Below, one piece after another: positions 9,363 through 17,545 of a stretch of 64,000 bases of DNA. Below the pieces are notes generated by a model. It worked only from the letters and a program-made list of their open reading frames with translations. It was not told where the DNA came from and did no database searches. Every line of letters starts with the position of its first letter. Position 1 is the first letter of the stretch. The stretch comes from Ancylothrix sp036704045. Lineage in GTDB: Bacteria; Cyanobacteriota; Cyanobacteriia; Cyanobacteriales; Oscillatoriaceae. The translations under genes were made by a program, and so were the position numbers. The stretch spans positions 1 to 64,000 of the forward strand of contig DATNQM010000032.1 in the NCBI GenBank assembly GCA_036704045.1, read 5' to 3'.

Positions 9363-9790
9363 AATATATTGCCTCCTTTTTGATAAACTTTTGATGCCTG
9401 TTTCAGTCTTTGCTAATTTTTAAAGTATTAGGGCCACAAAGTTTAACTACAATGTTTTTAAATTTGAGCACCCTCACTTTCAAGAACATTTACAAAACTT
9501 GCTATAACTTTGGCACTTGCTTAGTCCAGCTTAGCGGCAATGTTATTTTTTTCTCAAACAATGGTTTTATTAAAATTCTTGTTAAATTTTTGACATTTTT
9601 TTAGGGGGCTAAGGATAAGGGGAAATTTTTGCTTAATTTTATTAAAAAAATAAAATTAACTTATTAACAACAATAACGAATAGTATAAAAACTTTCATCT
9701 CTCCCTAGTGATAAATTAATTTTTAAGAAATATAAAGATAATCAATTTTTTGCTTACTTAAATATTTCAATAAAAATGTTTTTTTATAAT

Positions 9791-9951
9791 TATGGGTGTT
9801 CAGTTGGCAAGAGGTCTGAGTTACGGCTACAGAAAAGCGGGCAGCAGAAAGCCGGAATCAGGAATAAACTGGAACAGCCAGATGTGAACTCCCAAACAAG
9901 ATAGGGAAAGCCTTAAACCAAGACGAGAACGACTGCTAAAAGGTTCCCATA
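9791..9951 (+). ncRNA. Candidate structured RNA with nested long-range helices
   Basis: This patch is richer in G and C than the AT-rich spacer around it (9363-10380). Four helices nest in order across it: TATGGG (9791-9796) with CCCATA (9946-9951); CAGTTG (9801-9806) with CGACTG (9930-9935), with one G-U pair; GTCT (9814-9817) with AGAC (9921-9924); and TTACGGCT (9821-9828) with AGCCTTAA (9909-9916), 7 of 8 paired. Inside are small hairpins, such as CTGG (9869-9872) with CCAG (9878-9881), and TCCC (9890-9893) with GGGA (9904-9907). The G-U pair favours the plus strand. No coding frame fits. It might be a stand-alone RNA, or the ribozyme or guide-RNA remnant of a mobile element such as a group II intron or an IscB-type element. 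The class is not recognised. Confidence 0.4.
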
Positions 9952-10380
9952 CACCGGCCGGTTTTCACAGGAAAAAAAAAGATTTATATCTAAATACAGA
10001 GTTACTAAGAATATAATACTGTATTTTAGTTGAACTATATCTCAAGATAGATGTTAAAAGTAGGGTTTATTAGATTAACAATTTTTATTTTCCTTTCCTG
10101 GGATAGATGTAGGGTTGTAATGAAACAAGGCAGTTTCCTTGAAAACCAAGACAAGATAAGCAGAATTGATTAATCTGTAAGTTGAGGTGTGCAAGCCGAA
10201 GAGATTTTAGGGTTTCTGACAGTTTTTTGTTGATTTAGTTGGGAAAATCTTATCTATAAACTAGGAAATTTAAAATATAGATTTACCTTATTAAATTTCC
10301 AATATAAAAAGGTAGATTTTGGGCTAAAGCCAAATTGTGTGAACAAAGAAAAGCCCTAGCCCAACAGCCAAAAAATCGGC
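9952..10380. other. Gene-free AT-rich spacer
   Basis: Right part of the long spacer between the receiver gene and cphA2. A 10-base self-complementary ACCGGCCGGT (9953-9962) follows the structured RNA candidate. The rest is AT-rich with no coding frame and no recognised element. The left part, 9363-9790, is likewise AT-rich; it has a TATAAT at 9785-9790, whose role as a -10 box is uncertain because it lies too close to the RNA candidate's outer helix. Confidence 0.5.
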
Positions 10381-12291
10381 TTAGAAAATCGTACCAATTT
10401 CCTTTAAATAAACCCGACTGAATGGTTCATTGTCGCCAAGCTGGTATTGTTCTATTAAACCTTTGCGGCGAATTGTCACATCATTTTGATTTTTGATGAT
10501 TAAGATGGCATCATCTTGTAAATCTCGCGCCAGCATTAATTCTGTTTCGGTGGGTTGATCCAGAATAACCATGTTGTGGTAATCATAAAACATCCCATCA
10601 GTTTCCAAAATCTCATCGGGATATTCTGCAATCAACAAATCAAGTTTAGGGTGTCTTAGCAAATTTTGAACTTTTGCATTGTACGTTTTGGCAATATTTT
10701 TTAGAGAACGATTGACAAAAGTTCCTTGATGACATACCGCACCCACGATCAAGTCGGGATGTTGTAAAAGAATGTGGTCGATAATTTCTTGGAGTTGTTC
10801 AACAGAAATGCGATTAAAAGTAATAATTGGAATTCGGGCATCTTTTTCGGAAGCAAAAAAAGTTTTTAAAATTTCCTCACCCACATGAATACTCTCGCCA
10901 ACTGCCGGTCTTAAGTGCATTGATATACCGGGGGCAGAATTAATTTCTAAAATGCCAAAATTCCCTTCTTTCCAAGACTTAGAAAGAGTAGGAGTCATGA
11001 CATCAATGCCTAAACAAGTAAGGCGGAAATATTGAGCAATATCTTGGGCAAGAATAATGTTATCGGGGTGAACGGTGCGGGTAGCATCAATACTGACACC
11101 GCCGGCGGAAAGGTTAGCGACTTTTCTGAGATAAACAATACGGTTTTTTTCGATGACGCTATCAAGGGTTAAATTTTGCTCCTCTAGGTACATTTGCATT
11201 GATTCATCGCACTGAATTTTACTCAGCGGAGAAGTGGGAGTATCAAGACGGGCGGGGGTGCGATTTTCCCTTTCTATTAATTCAGAAATAGTCGAACGTC
11301 CATCACCTGTTACAGAAGCTGGGCGGCGTTCTGTAGCAGCTACAAACCGGCCGTTAACACACAGTAAACGAAAGTCTGCACCAGATAAACTTTTTTCGAT
11401 AATAATACGAATCGGCTGACCTTCTGGAATTGCTTCTTTGGCTCTTTCAAAGGCAAAAATTAACTCATTTGTGTCTTGAACACCGGCTGTTACACCAATA
11501 CCTTTATGACCGGCCACCGGCTTCACAGCCACCGGAAAACCTATTTCTTTAGCAGCACTAATTGCTTGGCTTTGAGAGCTAACAATTTCACCAATAGGAA
11601 CAGGAAAACCTAATGTTGCTAATACCGATTTACAATCATCTTTGCGGGTTGTAAAATCCGAATCTAAATGACTATCACAATCAAATGTGGTGGCAATTCC
11701 TCGTACTTGTTTTTTGCCATAACCATATTGAACTAAACCTTCATCCCAAAGATAAAAAACAGGAATTTTTTTCTCATAAGCGGTGCGCCAAAGTGTATAA
11801 ACGGTCGGGCCACCATAGGCAGAACTACGGAAAATATTTTGTAAAATTTTGATTTGAGATTCTAACTCAAATTCTTGGTTTTGAGTAATAGCCTCAAACC
11901 AATCCCAAACAAAATAAATTACCGACCGGCCGGTACGAGCGTGGAGAGTTTGAACGGCAATTCTAACATAATGAGGGTAGGATTTTACAGCGCATTGATC
12001 AAGGTGTAAATCCATGTCTAGCTTGCCTACTTCTGTTACTGTTCGGGCAAATAGATGGGCATAAGATTGATAGGTTTCACCGGCTAAATGGGGATAAAAC
12101 TGAGTAATTTTTTTGAGATAATCTACAAGGGGGAGAGGTTGCAGGTGGCCGGTGAGCGCAAAATCAAACACCAAAGCAGCTTGATTTAAATAAGGGTTGG
12201 GGCCGGTATAATGCTTGAGGTTGAAAATATCAAAAGCATCAGTTTTTCTGGCATTAATGCGTAAATTTTCCGAGAGAGTTTCTTGCACCAT
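10381..12291 (-). CDS. cphA2: Cyanophycin synthetase of the short CphA2 type
   Basis: At 636 residues this is well short of CphA1 (about 870-900). The N-terminal domain (about 1-190) and the ATP-grasp domain (about 215-470) are present, with conserved stretches such as PVAVKPVAGHKGIGVTAGV, VNGRFVAATERRPA and GILEINSAPGISMHLRP. The C-terminal Mur-ligase-like part is shortened, and the nucleotide-binding GTNGKTT loop of CphA1 is absent; the corresponding region reads ITFNRISVEQLQEI. The published CphA2 type lacks this second active site and polymerises beta-Asp-Arg dipeptides rather than free Asp and Arg; that role is taken from the family. It is divergent from a small gene, with the cyanophycinase gene 1 kb away. 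No cphA1 lies in this window. Confidence 0.9.
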   Translation of the reverse strand: MVQETLSENLRINARKTDAFDIFNLKHYTGPNPYLNQAALVFDFALTGHLQPLPLVDYLKKITQFYPHLAGETYQSYAHLFARTVTEVGKLDMDLHLDQCAVKSYPHYVRIAVQTLHARTGRSVIYFVWDWFEAITQNQEFELESQIKILQNIFRSSAYGGPTVYTLWRTAYEKKIPVFYLWDEGLVQYGYGKKQVRGIATTFDCDSHLDSDFTTRKDDCKSVLATLGFPVPIGEIVSSQSQAISAAKEIGFPVAVKPVAGHKGIGVTAGVQDTNELIFAFERAKEAIPEGQPIRIIIEKSLSGADFRLLCVNGRFVAATERRPASVTGDGRSTISELIERENRTPARLDTPTSPLSKIQCDESMQMYLEEQNLTLDSVIEKNRIVYLRKVANLSAGGVSIDATRTVHPDNIILAQDIAQYFRLTCLGIDVMTPTLSKSWKEGNFGILEINSAPGISMHLRPAVGESIHVGEEILKTFFASEKDARIPIITFNRISVEQLQEIIDHILLQHPDLIVGAVCHQGTFVNRSLKNIAKTYNAKVQNLLRHPKLDLLIAEYPDEILETDGMFYDYHNMVILDQPTETELMLARDLQDDAILIIKNQNDVTIRRKGLIEQYQLGDNEPFSRVYLKEIGTIF

Positions 12292-12493
12292 AACTATTCT
12301 GTAATCTAGCTCAACAGATCGAGCGTAACTCTAATGGTAGGAAAATTTCAGCTATCTAAAGGAATAGGCGAGTTATGAGATTTGAAGTTGGAGATTAAGG
12401 AGTTTATAAAAATATAACTTTTGAGAGGTAACAGGTAGTTTTTAATACAGTTAAAATCAGAGAGATAATAATATAAGGAGCAGCCAAAAAACT

Positions 12494-12694
12494 ATGATTA
12501 ACAACAAAGCTGCCATAAGAGAAGAAGTTCATCAACTAGCTGAAGAAGCCTTTCAGCGGAAATTAATTTCTGGTTATGGGGACGGCGCCAATGGCAACGA
12601 ATATCAGATTGTTTGTGAAGGGAAACCCAGGCATTTTAATTTAGAATATGCCCGTAGTTTCTTACGAACAATGATTCATTCCACTGGTATGTAG
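12494..12694 (+). CDS. Small conserved-looking protein divergent from cphA2
   Basis: This 66-residue acidic/basic mixed protein reads as a real gene: start MINNKAAIREEVHQLAEEAF, then a Gly/Asn-rich turn and a strand-like IVCEGKPRHFNLEYARSFL. AAGGAG stands 13 bases before the ATG, somewhat far. It has no signal or membrane segment. It lies 200 bases from the divergent cphA2 and in the same direction as cphB, which begins 550 bases later, so a link to cyanophycin metabolism is possible but unproven. The family is not recognised. Confidence 0.55.
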   Translation: MINNKAAIREEVHQLAEEAFQRKLISGYGDGANGNEYQIVCEGKPRHFNLEYARSFLRTMIHSTGM

Positions 12695-12796
12695 TACGGC
12701 TTTAGCTGTATTTTCTTTAAGCGTTGTGTATTAGCGTTTCTGATTTGAAGAAGGTACAAAAATTTTATCTGTATCTCTAAGGAACGCTTTAAAACA

Positions 12797-12860
12797 CATC
12801 TATCTCCCCTTCTCTCCCTCTTCCTTCCCCCTTTTTTTAAGGGGGGCTGGGGGGGAGCCA
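12797..12860. repeat. C-run/G-run intergenic palindrome
   Basis: C-rich runs (12806-12832) followed by AAGGGGGGCTGGGGGGGAG form an imperfect palindrome related to the one at 113-155. This is a typical dispersed intergenic repeat. The rest of the spacer 12695-13243 shows no gene; it is AT-rich and presumably holds the cphB promoter. I looked for a GTA-N8-TAC NtcA site before cphB and did not find a convincing one. Confidence 0.5.
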
Positions 12861-13243
12861 ACGTAAATCAACTGATAGAAAAATGGTAAATATAGAGGTT
12901 TTTAGGTCTCATAAATAGAGAAATAATTTTTTAAAAAATCGTAACTCTGGCGAAACCGGGTTTTTGGTATTCCCTGTGATTGGAAAAACGTTAAAACTCA
13001 AAAGTGGTAGTTTTTGGTAGCACTTTATAAATATTTTTTCTGCAAGCTAAAACGCCGATAAGGCTTAGGAATAAACACTTAGTACAAATTGAATAATTGT
13101 TAGTTTTCCGAATTGCTGTGGAGTGGAAACACTGGGTTGATTCCAGAGATAATTTTCTGTAACTAAATATACCTTTTGGCAGGTTTCATCACTAGGTATG
13201 GTTGTGCTTAATTGATATTACATGACATTAAGGTTAAAAAAAT

Positions 13244-14086
13244 ATGACAGATACAGGTACAACAAAAGGACAATTAGTAATTATTGGTGGTGCCGAAGAT
13301 AAGGAAGGCGACTGCAAAATTTTACGAGAGTTTGTGCGACGCGCCGGTGGTGTAAAAGCTCATATTGCAATTATGACAGCCGCTACCAGTTTACCGCGAG
13401 AAGTGGGCGACACTTATACTCGTGTTTTTGAGCGTTTGGGTGCAGAAAGTGTGCAGGTGGTGGGTACAGAGCGTCGAGAAGATTCCAGTGATTCGCGTTG
13501 GTTGGAGATAATTGAGCAAGCAACCGGCATCTTTTTTACCGGCGGCGATCAGGCTCGGATTACGGATTTAATTAAAGATACAGAACTAGATGCGGCGATC
13601 CACCGGCGTTTTAATGAAGGTGCTGTCGTTGGCGGGACTTCTGCCGGTGCGGCAATGATGCCGGATGTGATGATTATTGAGGGCGATTCTGAAACCAACC
13701 CCCGTGTTAATACGGTGGCGATGGGTCCGGGGATGGGCTTTTTACCTGGAATTGTTGTGGATCAGCACTTTGCTCAGCGGGGCCGGTTGGGCCGGTTGGT
13801 TTCAGCATTAGTACAACAACCGGCAGTTTTAGGTATTGGTATTGATGAAAATACCGCTGTGATTGTGGCTGAAAATCGTTTTGAAGTTGTGGGTGAAGGT
13901 GCGGTGACGGTGATTGATGAAACTGAAAGTACCCACAATAATGTGGATGGAGTTTTGAAGGATGAGCCCATTGCAGTTTGTGGAGTAAAGCTGCACATTT
14001 TGCCTAATGGTTATGGGTTTGATTTAAAGCTTCGCAAGCCTATTTTAGAGAATGTTTCTGTGCCGGTTTTGTCTGCTGTTTCTTAG
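13244..14086 (+). CDS. cphB: Cyanophycinase
   Basis: CphB is the peptidase-S51 serine exopeptidase that cleaves cyanophycin into beta-Asp-Arg dipeptides. The 280-residue length fits the family. Visible motifs are the N-terminal GQLVIIGGAEDKEGD, the GIFFTGGDQARI loop, the nucleophile elbow GGTSAGAAMM (Ser about residue 134), the following VDQHFAQRGRLGRL and the strand LGIGIDENTA. The start MTDTGTTKGQLVIIGG is consistent with orthologues; an AAGG sits 11 bases upstream. In many cyanobacteria cphB precedes cphA1; here it is followed by a terminator and a repeat instead, with cphA2 divergent upstream. It could recycle the polymer that CphA2 makes. Confidence 0.95.
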   Translation: MTDTGTTKGQLVIIGGAEDKEGDCKILREFVRRAGGVKAHIAIMTAATSLPREVGDTYTRVFERLGAESVQVVGTERREDSSDSRWLEIIEQATGIFFTGGDQARITDLIKDTELDAAIHRRFNEGAVVGGTSAGAAMMPDVMIIEGDSETNPRVNTVAMGPGMGFLPGIVVDQHFAQRGRLGRLVSALVQQPAVLGIGIDENTAVIVAENRFEVVGEGAVTVIDETESTHNNVDGVLKDEPIAVCGVKLHILPNGYGFDLKLRKPILENVSVPVLSAVS

Positions 14087-14108
14087 GTTTTTTAGGTTAG
14101 TTTTTTTG

Positions 14109-14140
14109 ACCTCTTTCTTTTTCAGAAAGGGGTTTTTTTT
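14109..14140 (+). terminator. Rho-independent terminator of cphB
   Basis: ACCTCTTTCT (14109-14118) pairs with AGAAAGGGGT (14124-14133), with one wobble pair and a 5-base loop, followed by a run of T. It ends the cphB transcript 23 bases after the stop. Confidence 0.8.
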
Positions 14141-14208
14141 CACGCAGAGATCACAGAGGGATGCACAGAGGTCACAGAGGGTTGAGGGGGTTGAGGGGGT
14201 TGAGGGGT
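14141..14208. repeat. CACAGAG array followed by TTGAGGGGGT tandem repeat
   Basis: CGCAGAGATCACAGAGGGATGCACAG-like units (14142-14180) resemble the array at 3207-3248. They run into about three copies of a 10-base unit, TTGAGGGGGT, at 14181-14206. It is an intergenic repeat between cphB and the next, minus-strand gene. Confidence 0.55.
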
Positions 14209-14274
14209 AAAAGCGCCTTTTTTGGATTTGATTCGGAATATAAAGGCGCTTTAATAAGTTTTAGTGGCACGGTT

Positions 14275-14508
14275 TTAAGCAGCTTGTTGCTGTTGGTTGG
14301 GAATGCTGGAAACTAAAAGCCAGCCTTCATTTCTGAGTTTTTGAAAAGTTGCCCAGCCTTTTGAACCCCCAGGAATACGATAGTCGGGTACAGAAAATTG
14401 AGGGAAGGATGTATAAGGTCGCCAGGGTTGGTTGGGTTGGTTTCTCAGGTGTAGAATTTTTTGACCATCGCTTCCCATTGAGGATAACCAGCACATTTCT
14501 TTAATCAT
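14275..14508 (-). CDS. Small protein of unknown function
   Basis: The open frame starts at 14523, but AAGGAG lies 6 bases before a second ATG at 14508, so that ATG is the likely start and the product is 77 residues (MIKEMCWLSSMGSDGQKILH...). It has a Pro/Trp/Tyr-rich middle (NQPWRPYTSFPQF) and a compact end, GSKGWATFQKLRNEGWLLV, then a short Gln/Ala tail. No membrane segment. The family is not recognised, but the codon pattern, ribosome site and residue make-up support a real gene. Confidence 0.6.
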   Translation of the reverse strand: MIKEMCWLSSMGSDGQKILHLRNQPNQPWRPYTSFPQFSVPDYRIPGGSKGWATFQKLRNEGWLLVSSIPNQQQQAA

Positions 14509-14776
14509 GATAGACTCCTTCATCTATTGTTAGAGGAATTAGGTAGTTTTAATACTTCCCTGCTTTTTGTTTTCAATACTTTAACTAACAATCCGTGTTT
14601 TTATTAATTTGATTGTCAGAAAGTAATGAGATTTGCTTAAAGTAGGTTTCTGAGGTTGTTTTAGGTTGCTCAGTTACCACTTTTTGCTCTTGACTTCATT
14701 TTGTCTTTTTTTGTTTCGCCATACCTCCCTCTGTAGCTTCATCTCTTTGGGTGAGTCAATGTTTCTAAAGTAACAA

Positions 14777-14974
14777 ATGGGACTGTTAATTTTGTTACGT
14801 TTGGTGAATCAAGCACGAGAAACGATAAAAAACCCAAAAGAACTTTATTTCTTTGGAGAGATGGAGCTTATCGCTGAACTCGGCCAAGATAGATTAGTTG
14901 AGAATTTAAAAGGTTTTTATAAAAATGTTTGTAACAAAAATTACCAACAAATTTTAACTGATTATTTCTCATGA
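14777..14974 (+). CDS. Possible small protein, doubtful
   Basis: A 65-residue frame (MGLLILLRLVNQARETIK...) with plausible residue make-up: a hydrophobic start, then a charged helical part (ELIAELGQDRLVENLKGFYKN). No Shine-Dalgarno sequence is visible before the ATG, and no family is recognised. It lies in an otherwise empty 560-base spacer before the GH13 gene. It may be a small gene or chance. Confidence 0.3.
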   Translation: MGLLILLRLVNQARETIKNPKELYFFGEMELIAELGQDRLVENLKGFYKNVCNKNYQQILTDYFS

Positions 14975-15086
14975 TCACAAAACATTTAGGCAGAAAGGCT
15001 TTGAATACTTTTTTAAATTCTTATCGGTAAAATTTTCTAACTTTTATGAGAGAAATTTTTGTAAAATCTGAGAAAAAACCAAGTTT

Positions 15087-16739
15087 ATGAGTAATGCAAT
15101 TGAATTTAAGTTATTTGCACCGAATAATAAAGCTGCAAGTCTGATGGGGTGTTTCTCAGACTGGCAAGAAATTCCGATGAATAAGGGAGAGGATGGTTTT
15201 TTCCAGGTGGTGGTTGAGTTAAAAGATGGTGTTTACGGCTACAAATTTCGCATCCAAACTCAAAGCACTAATTTTCAGCCCGATGAATGGCTGGAGGTAA
15301 ATGACCCCTATGCAACGGAAATTGACCCGAATACCGAAACAAGTGTGTTGCGTCTCAAAGAAGGGCAAAAATTTTTGGATAATTATGTCTGGAAGTATGA
15401 AGATAAAGTTTTGCCTCAAAATCACGAATTAATTATTTATGAAATGCAAATTCCTGATTTTTGTGGTGATGAAGCAGAAAATGAGGATAAGTTTTTGTAT
15501 TTGATAAAAAAGTTAGAGTATTTAATGGATTTAGGCGTTAATGCCATTGAATTAATGCCAATTTATGAAGCTCCAGAACAATATTATTGGGGTTATAAAG
15601 TTCGTTATTTTTTTGCGTTGCGAAATGGTTATGGTAGCAGCGAAAATTTAAAGATGTTTATTGATGAGTGTCACAACCGAGGTATTCGTGTTTTTCTGGA
15701 TGGTATTTATAATCACTGTGAGGAAGAATGCCCTTTATTGTTGATAGATCGTAATTATTGGTATTACGAATATATGCACTATCCTGATGATCCAGCTAAT
15801 TATTGGGGGCCAGAGTTTAATTATGATAATTTTGATGAGAAACTGCAAATTTACCCTGCTTGGAAGTTTATGGGCGATGTGGTGCGCTTTTGGATAAAAG
15901 AGTTTCATTTTGATGGAATTCGTTATGATGCGGTGCGTCAGTTGGCAAACCGTAAGTTTTTAGGTTGGCTTGGAGAAGAAGCAAAAAAAGTGGCAGGAAA
16001 TAAGCCTTTTTATAATATGGCTGAATATATCCCAGAGGTCGTTGATATTGTGGGAAAAGATGGGGCTTTTGAGGGCTGTTGGCGTGAGAGTTTTCGGATT
16101 TATGGTTTGGAAAATATTGCTGGGGATACTTTTAATTTGGAGAAGCTTAAAGGCATTTTAAATGCAAAAATTCATGGGTATCCTGGCTGTACAAGTGTGA
16201 TTAATTATCTTGCTAGTCACGATAGAGATCATTTGATGGCGGAGGAGGCTTTTCGGACTGTTGATAAGATGGAGGCTTTTAAACGGGCAAAGTTAGGGGC
16301 TGTTTTGTTAATGACGGCGATGGGTGTACCGATGTTGTTGATGGGGGAGGAGTTTGGAGAGGTGACGCGCCATTTGCCAAATCAAGAAAATAAGTTAAAT
16401 TGGCATTTGTTAAATTATGAATCCCATCGTAATTTGTTTGAGTGGTATCAAAGGTTAATTGCATTACGAAAAAGTGAGCCGGCTTTGCAATCAAATAATA
16501 TTGAGTTTTTTTGTGAGGATGAGGAGGCGAAAGTGGTGGGATATTTGCGTTGGTGTGGGGAGAATTCGCGGGTGGCGGTGGTGGCGAATTTTTCTGATAA
16601 AGTTTTGCGGAGATATGAGGTTTTTCTTACTGGAAATTGGCGAGATTTGTTGACGGGTAAGGAAATAAAATCTCAGGGAAATAAGGTAATTTTAGATTTG
16701 GAACCTTTGGAGGGTTTGGTGTTGGTTGGGTTGCCTTAA
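15087..16739 (+). CDS. GH13 alpha-amylase family enzyme with N-terminal CBM48-like domain
   Basis: This 550-residue enzyme acts on alpha-1,4-glucans. Residues 1-95 form an E-set/CBM48-like domain (FKLFAPNNKAASLMGCFSDW) as in branching and debranching enzymes. The catalytic barrel follows: LGVNAIELMPIYE, then DGIYNH, the nucleophile in GIRYDAVRQ, the acid/base Glu in NMAEY, and the third carboxylate in LASHDRDHL. A C-terminal beta domain (about 460-550) ends the protein. The HxD and RxD motifs are intact, so it should be active. It is shorter than GlgB (about 750) and lacks its first N-terminal module, so it may be a branching-enzyme-like or trehalose/maltooligosyl-type GH13; the exact specificity is not assigned. 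No operon partners; the next gene is convergent. Confidence 0.85.
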   Translation: MSNAIEFKLFAPNNKAASLMGCFSDWQEIPMNKGEDGFFQVVVELKDGVYGYKFRIQTQSTNFQPDEWLEVNDPYATEIDPNTETSVLRLKEGQKFLDNYVWKYEDKVLPQNHELIIYEMQIPDFCGDEAENEDKFLYLIKKLEYLMDLGVNAIELMPIYEAPEQYYWGYKVRYFFALRNGYGSSENLKMFIDECHNRGIRVFLDGIYNHCEEECPLLLIDRNYWYYEYMHYPDDPANYWGPEFNYDNFDEKLQIYPAWKFMGDVVRFWIKEFHFDGIRYDAVRQLANRKFLGWLGEEAKKVAGNKPFYNMAEYIPEVVDIVGKDGAFEGCWRESFRIYGLENIAGDTFNLEKLKGILNAKIHGYPGCTSVINYLASHDRDHLMAEEAFRTVDKMEAFKRAKLGAVLLMTAMGVPMLLMGEEFGEVTRHLPNQENKLNWHLLNYESHRNLFEWYQRLIALRKSEPALQSNNIEFFCEDEEAKVVGYLRWCGENSRVAVVANFSDKVLRRYEVFLTGNWRDLLTGKEIKSQGNKVILDLEPLEGLVLVGLP

Positions 16740-16758
16740 ATCACCCAACCGAAGAAGC

Positions 16759-17361
16759 TTAAAATATGCGTTCGAGTTTGCGAAAATCCCGCTCGACTTC
16801 TGACCAAAGGTTGCGGTTATGGGGATCGGTTCTGAGGGCTTTTTTAAGGTAAATTCTAGCTTTTTCAATTTGTCTATCTTCGATGAGTTGTCTTCCCCAA
16901 CGTTGATAAGTGATGGCTTGCCATTGTTTGATTTCTGCATCTTGAGGAATGCGTTGGGCTAAGCCTTCTACAAGGGCGATGGCGCGGGGAAATTTTTTAG
17001 ATTTTAGGTATTGTTGTAATTGTAAGTAGGATTGTTGTTTTAGTTGTTTTTCTATGTCGGTTAGGTTGGGGTTTTGTTGAAAGTTTGGTGGTTTGCGGGT
17101 TACTTTTGTTTTGGGTGTTTGAGTTGGCACCGGCTCTTTTTTGGGTGTTTCTTCTGCCGGTTCTGGTGGGGATGGAGGGACGGTTTCTAGTATTAGTTTA
17201 TAGGCTTGATGAAGTTGAATAAATTTTTCGTGGGCTTGGGGGTTTTCGGGGTTGGCGTCGGGATGATATTGTCTCGCTAGACGCCGGTAGGATGCTTTTA
17301 CGTCGTTAAGGGTGGCTTCTGTTTTTAATCCTAAGAGCCGGTAGCAGTCCGCAATGTTCAT
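16759..17361 (-). CDS. J-domain protein with C-terminal TPR-like region
   Basis: This 200-residue protein begins with a J domain (residues 1-60): DCYRLLGLKTEATLNDVKASYRRLARQYHPDA, with the essential HPD intact, so it should stimulate a DnaK partner. A proline/threonine-rich linker (about 62-95) follows. The last 100 residues are helical and TPR-like (YLQLQQYLKSKKFPRAIALVEGLAQ...ARIYLKKALRTDPHNRNLW). There is no Gly/Phe or zinc-finger region, so it is a class C J protein. This design (J plus TPR) is common in cyanobacteria. It is convergent with the GH13 gene, with only 19 bases between stops. Confidence 0.9.
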   Translation of the reverse strand: MNIADCYRLLGLKTEATLNDVKASYRRLARQYHPDANPENPQAHEKFIQLHQAYKLILETVPPSPPEPAEETPKKEPVPTQTPKTKVTRKPPNFQQNPNLTDIEKQLKQQSYLQLQQYLKSKKFPRAIALVEGLAQRIPQDAEIKQWQAITYQRWGRQLIEDRQIEKARIYLKKALRTDPHNRNLWSEVERDFRKLERIF

Positions 17362-17545
17362 TTTTTTGAGATAAGGGGCAGAACTATTTTTAATAATAAT
17401 GATTTTGGCACAAAGTTTTCTGAGATTCTTTTTTAAGATTAAATTAGACTCTAAAAATTCTTATGTTTAGGTGAGTATCCCTACAAGGAAAGAAAGACTA
17501 ACTTTTATGCCTGTTTTCGTTGTAGGGAAGGGGGTTTAAGTGTTT

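Noticed and set aside
9410..9604. Plus-strand frame of 64 codons in the long spacer
   Set aside because: Phe/Lys/Leu-rich with no ribosome site; looks like chance in AT-rich DNA.
9791..9951. Firm assignment of the structured RNA to 6S RNA, group II intron or IscB guide RNA
   Set aside because: No diagnostic motif (group II domain V, 6S open bubble, adjacent IscB gene) could be identified by eye.
13150..13243. NtcA binding site before cphB
   Set aside because: No GTA-N8-TAC match was found at a suitable distance from the start.
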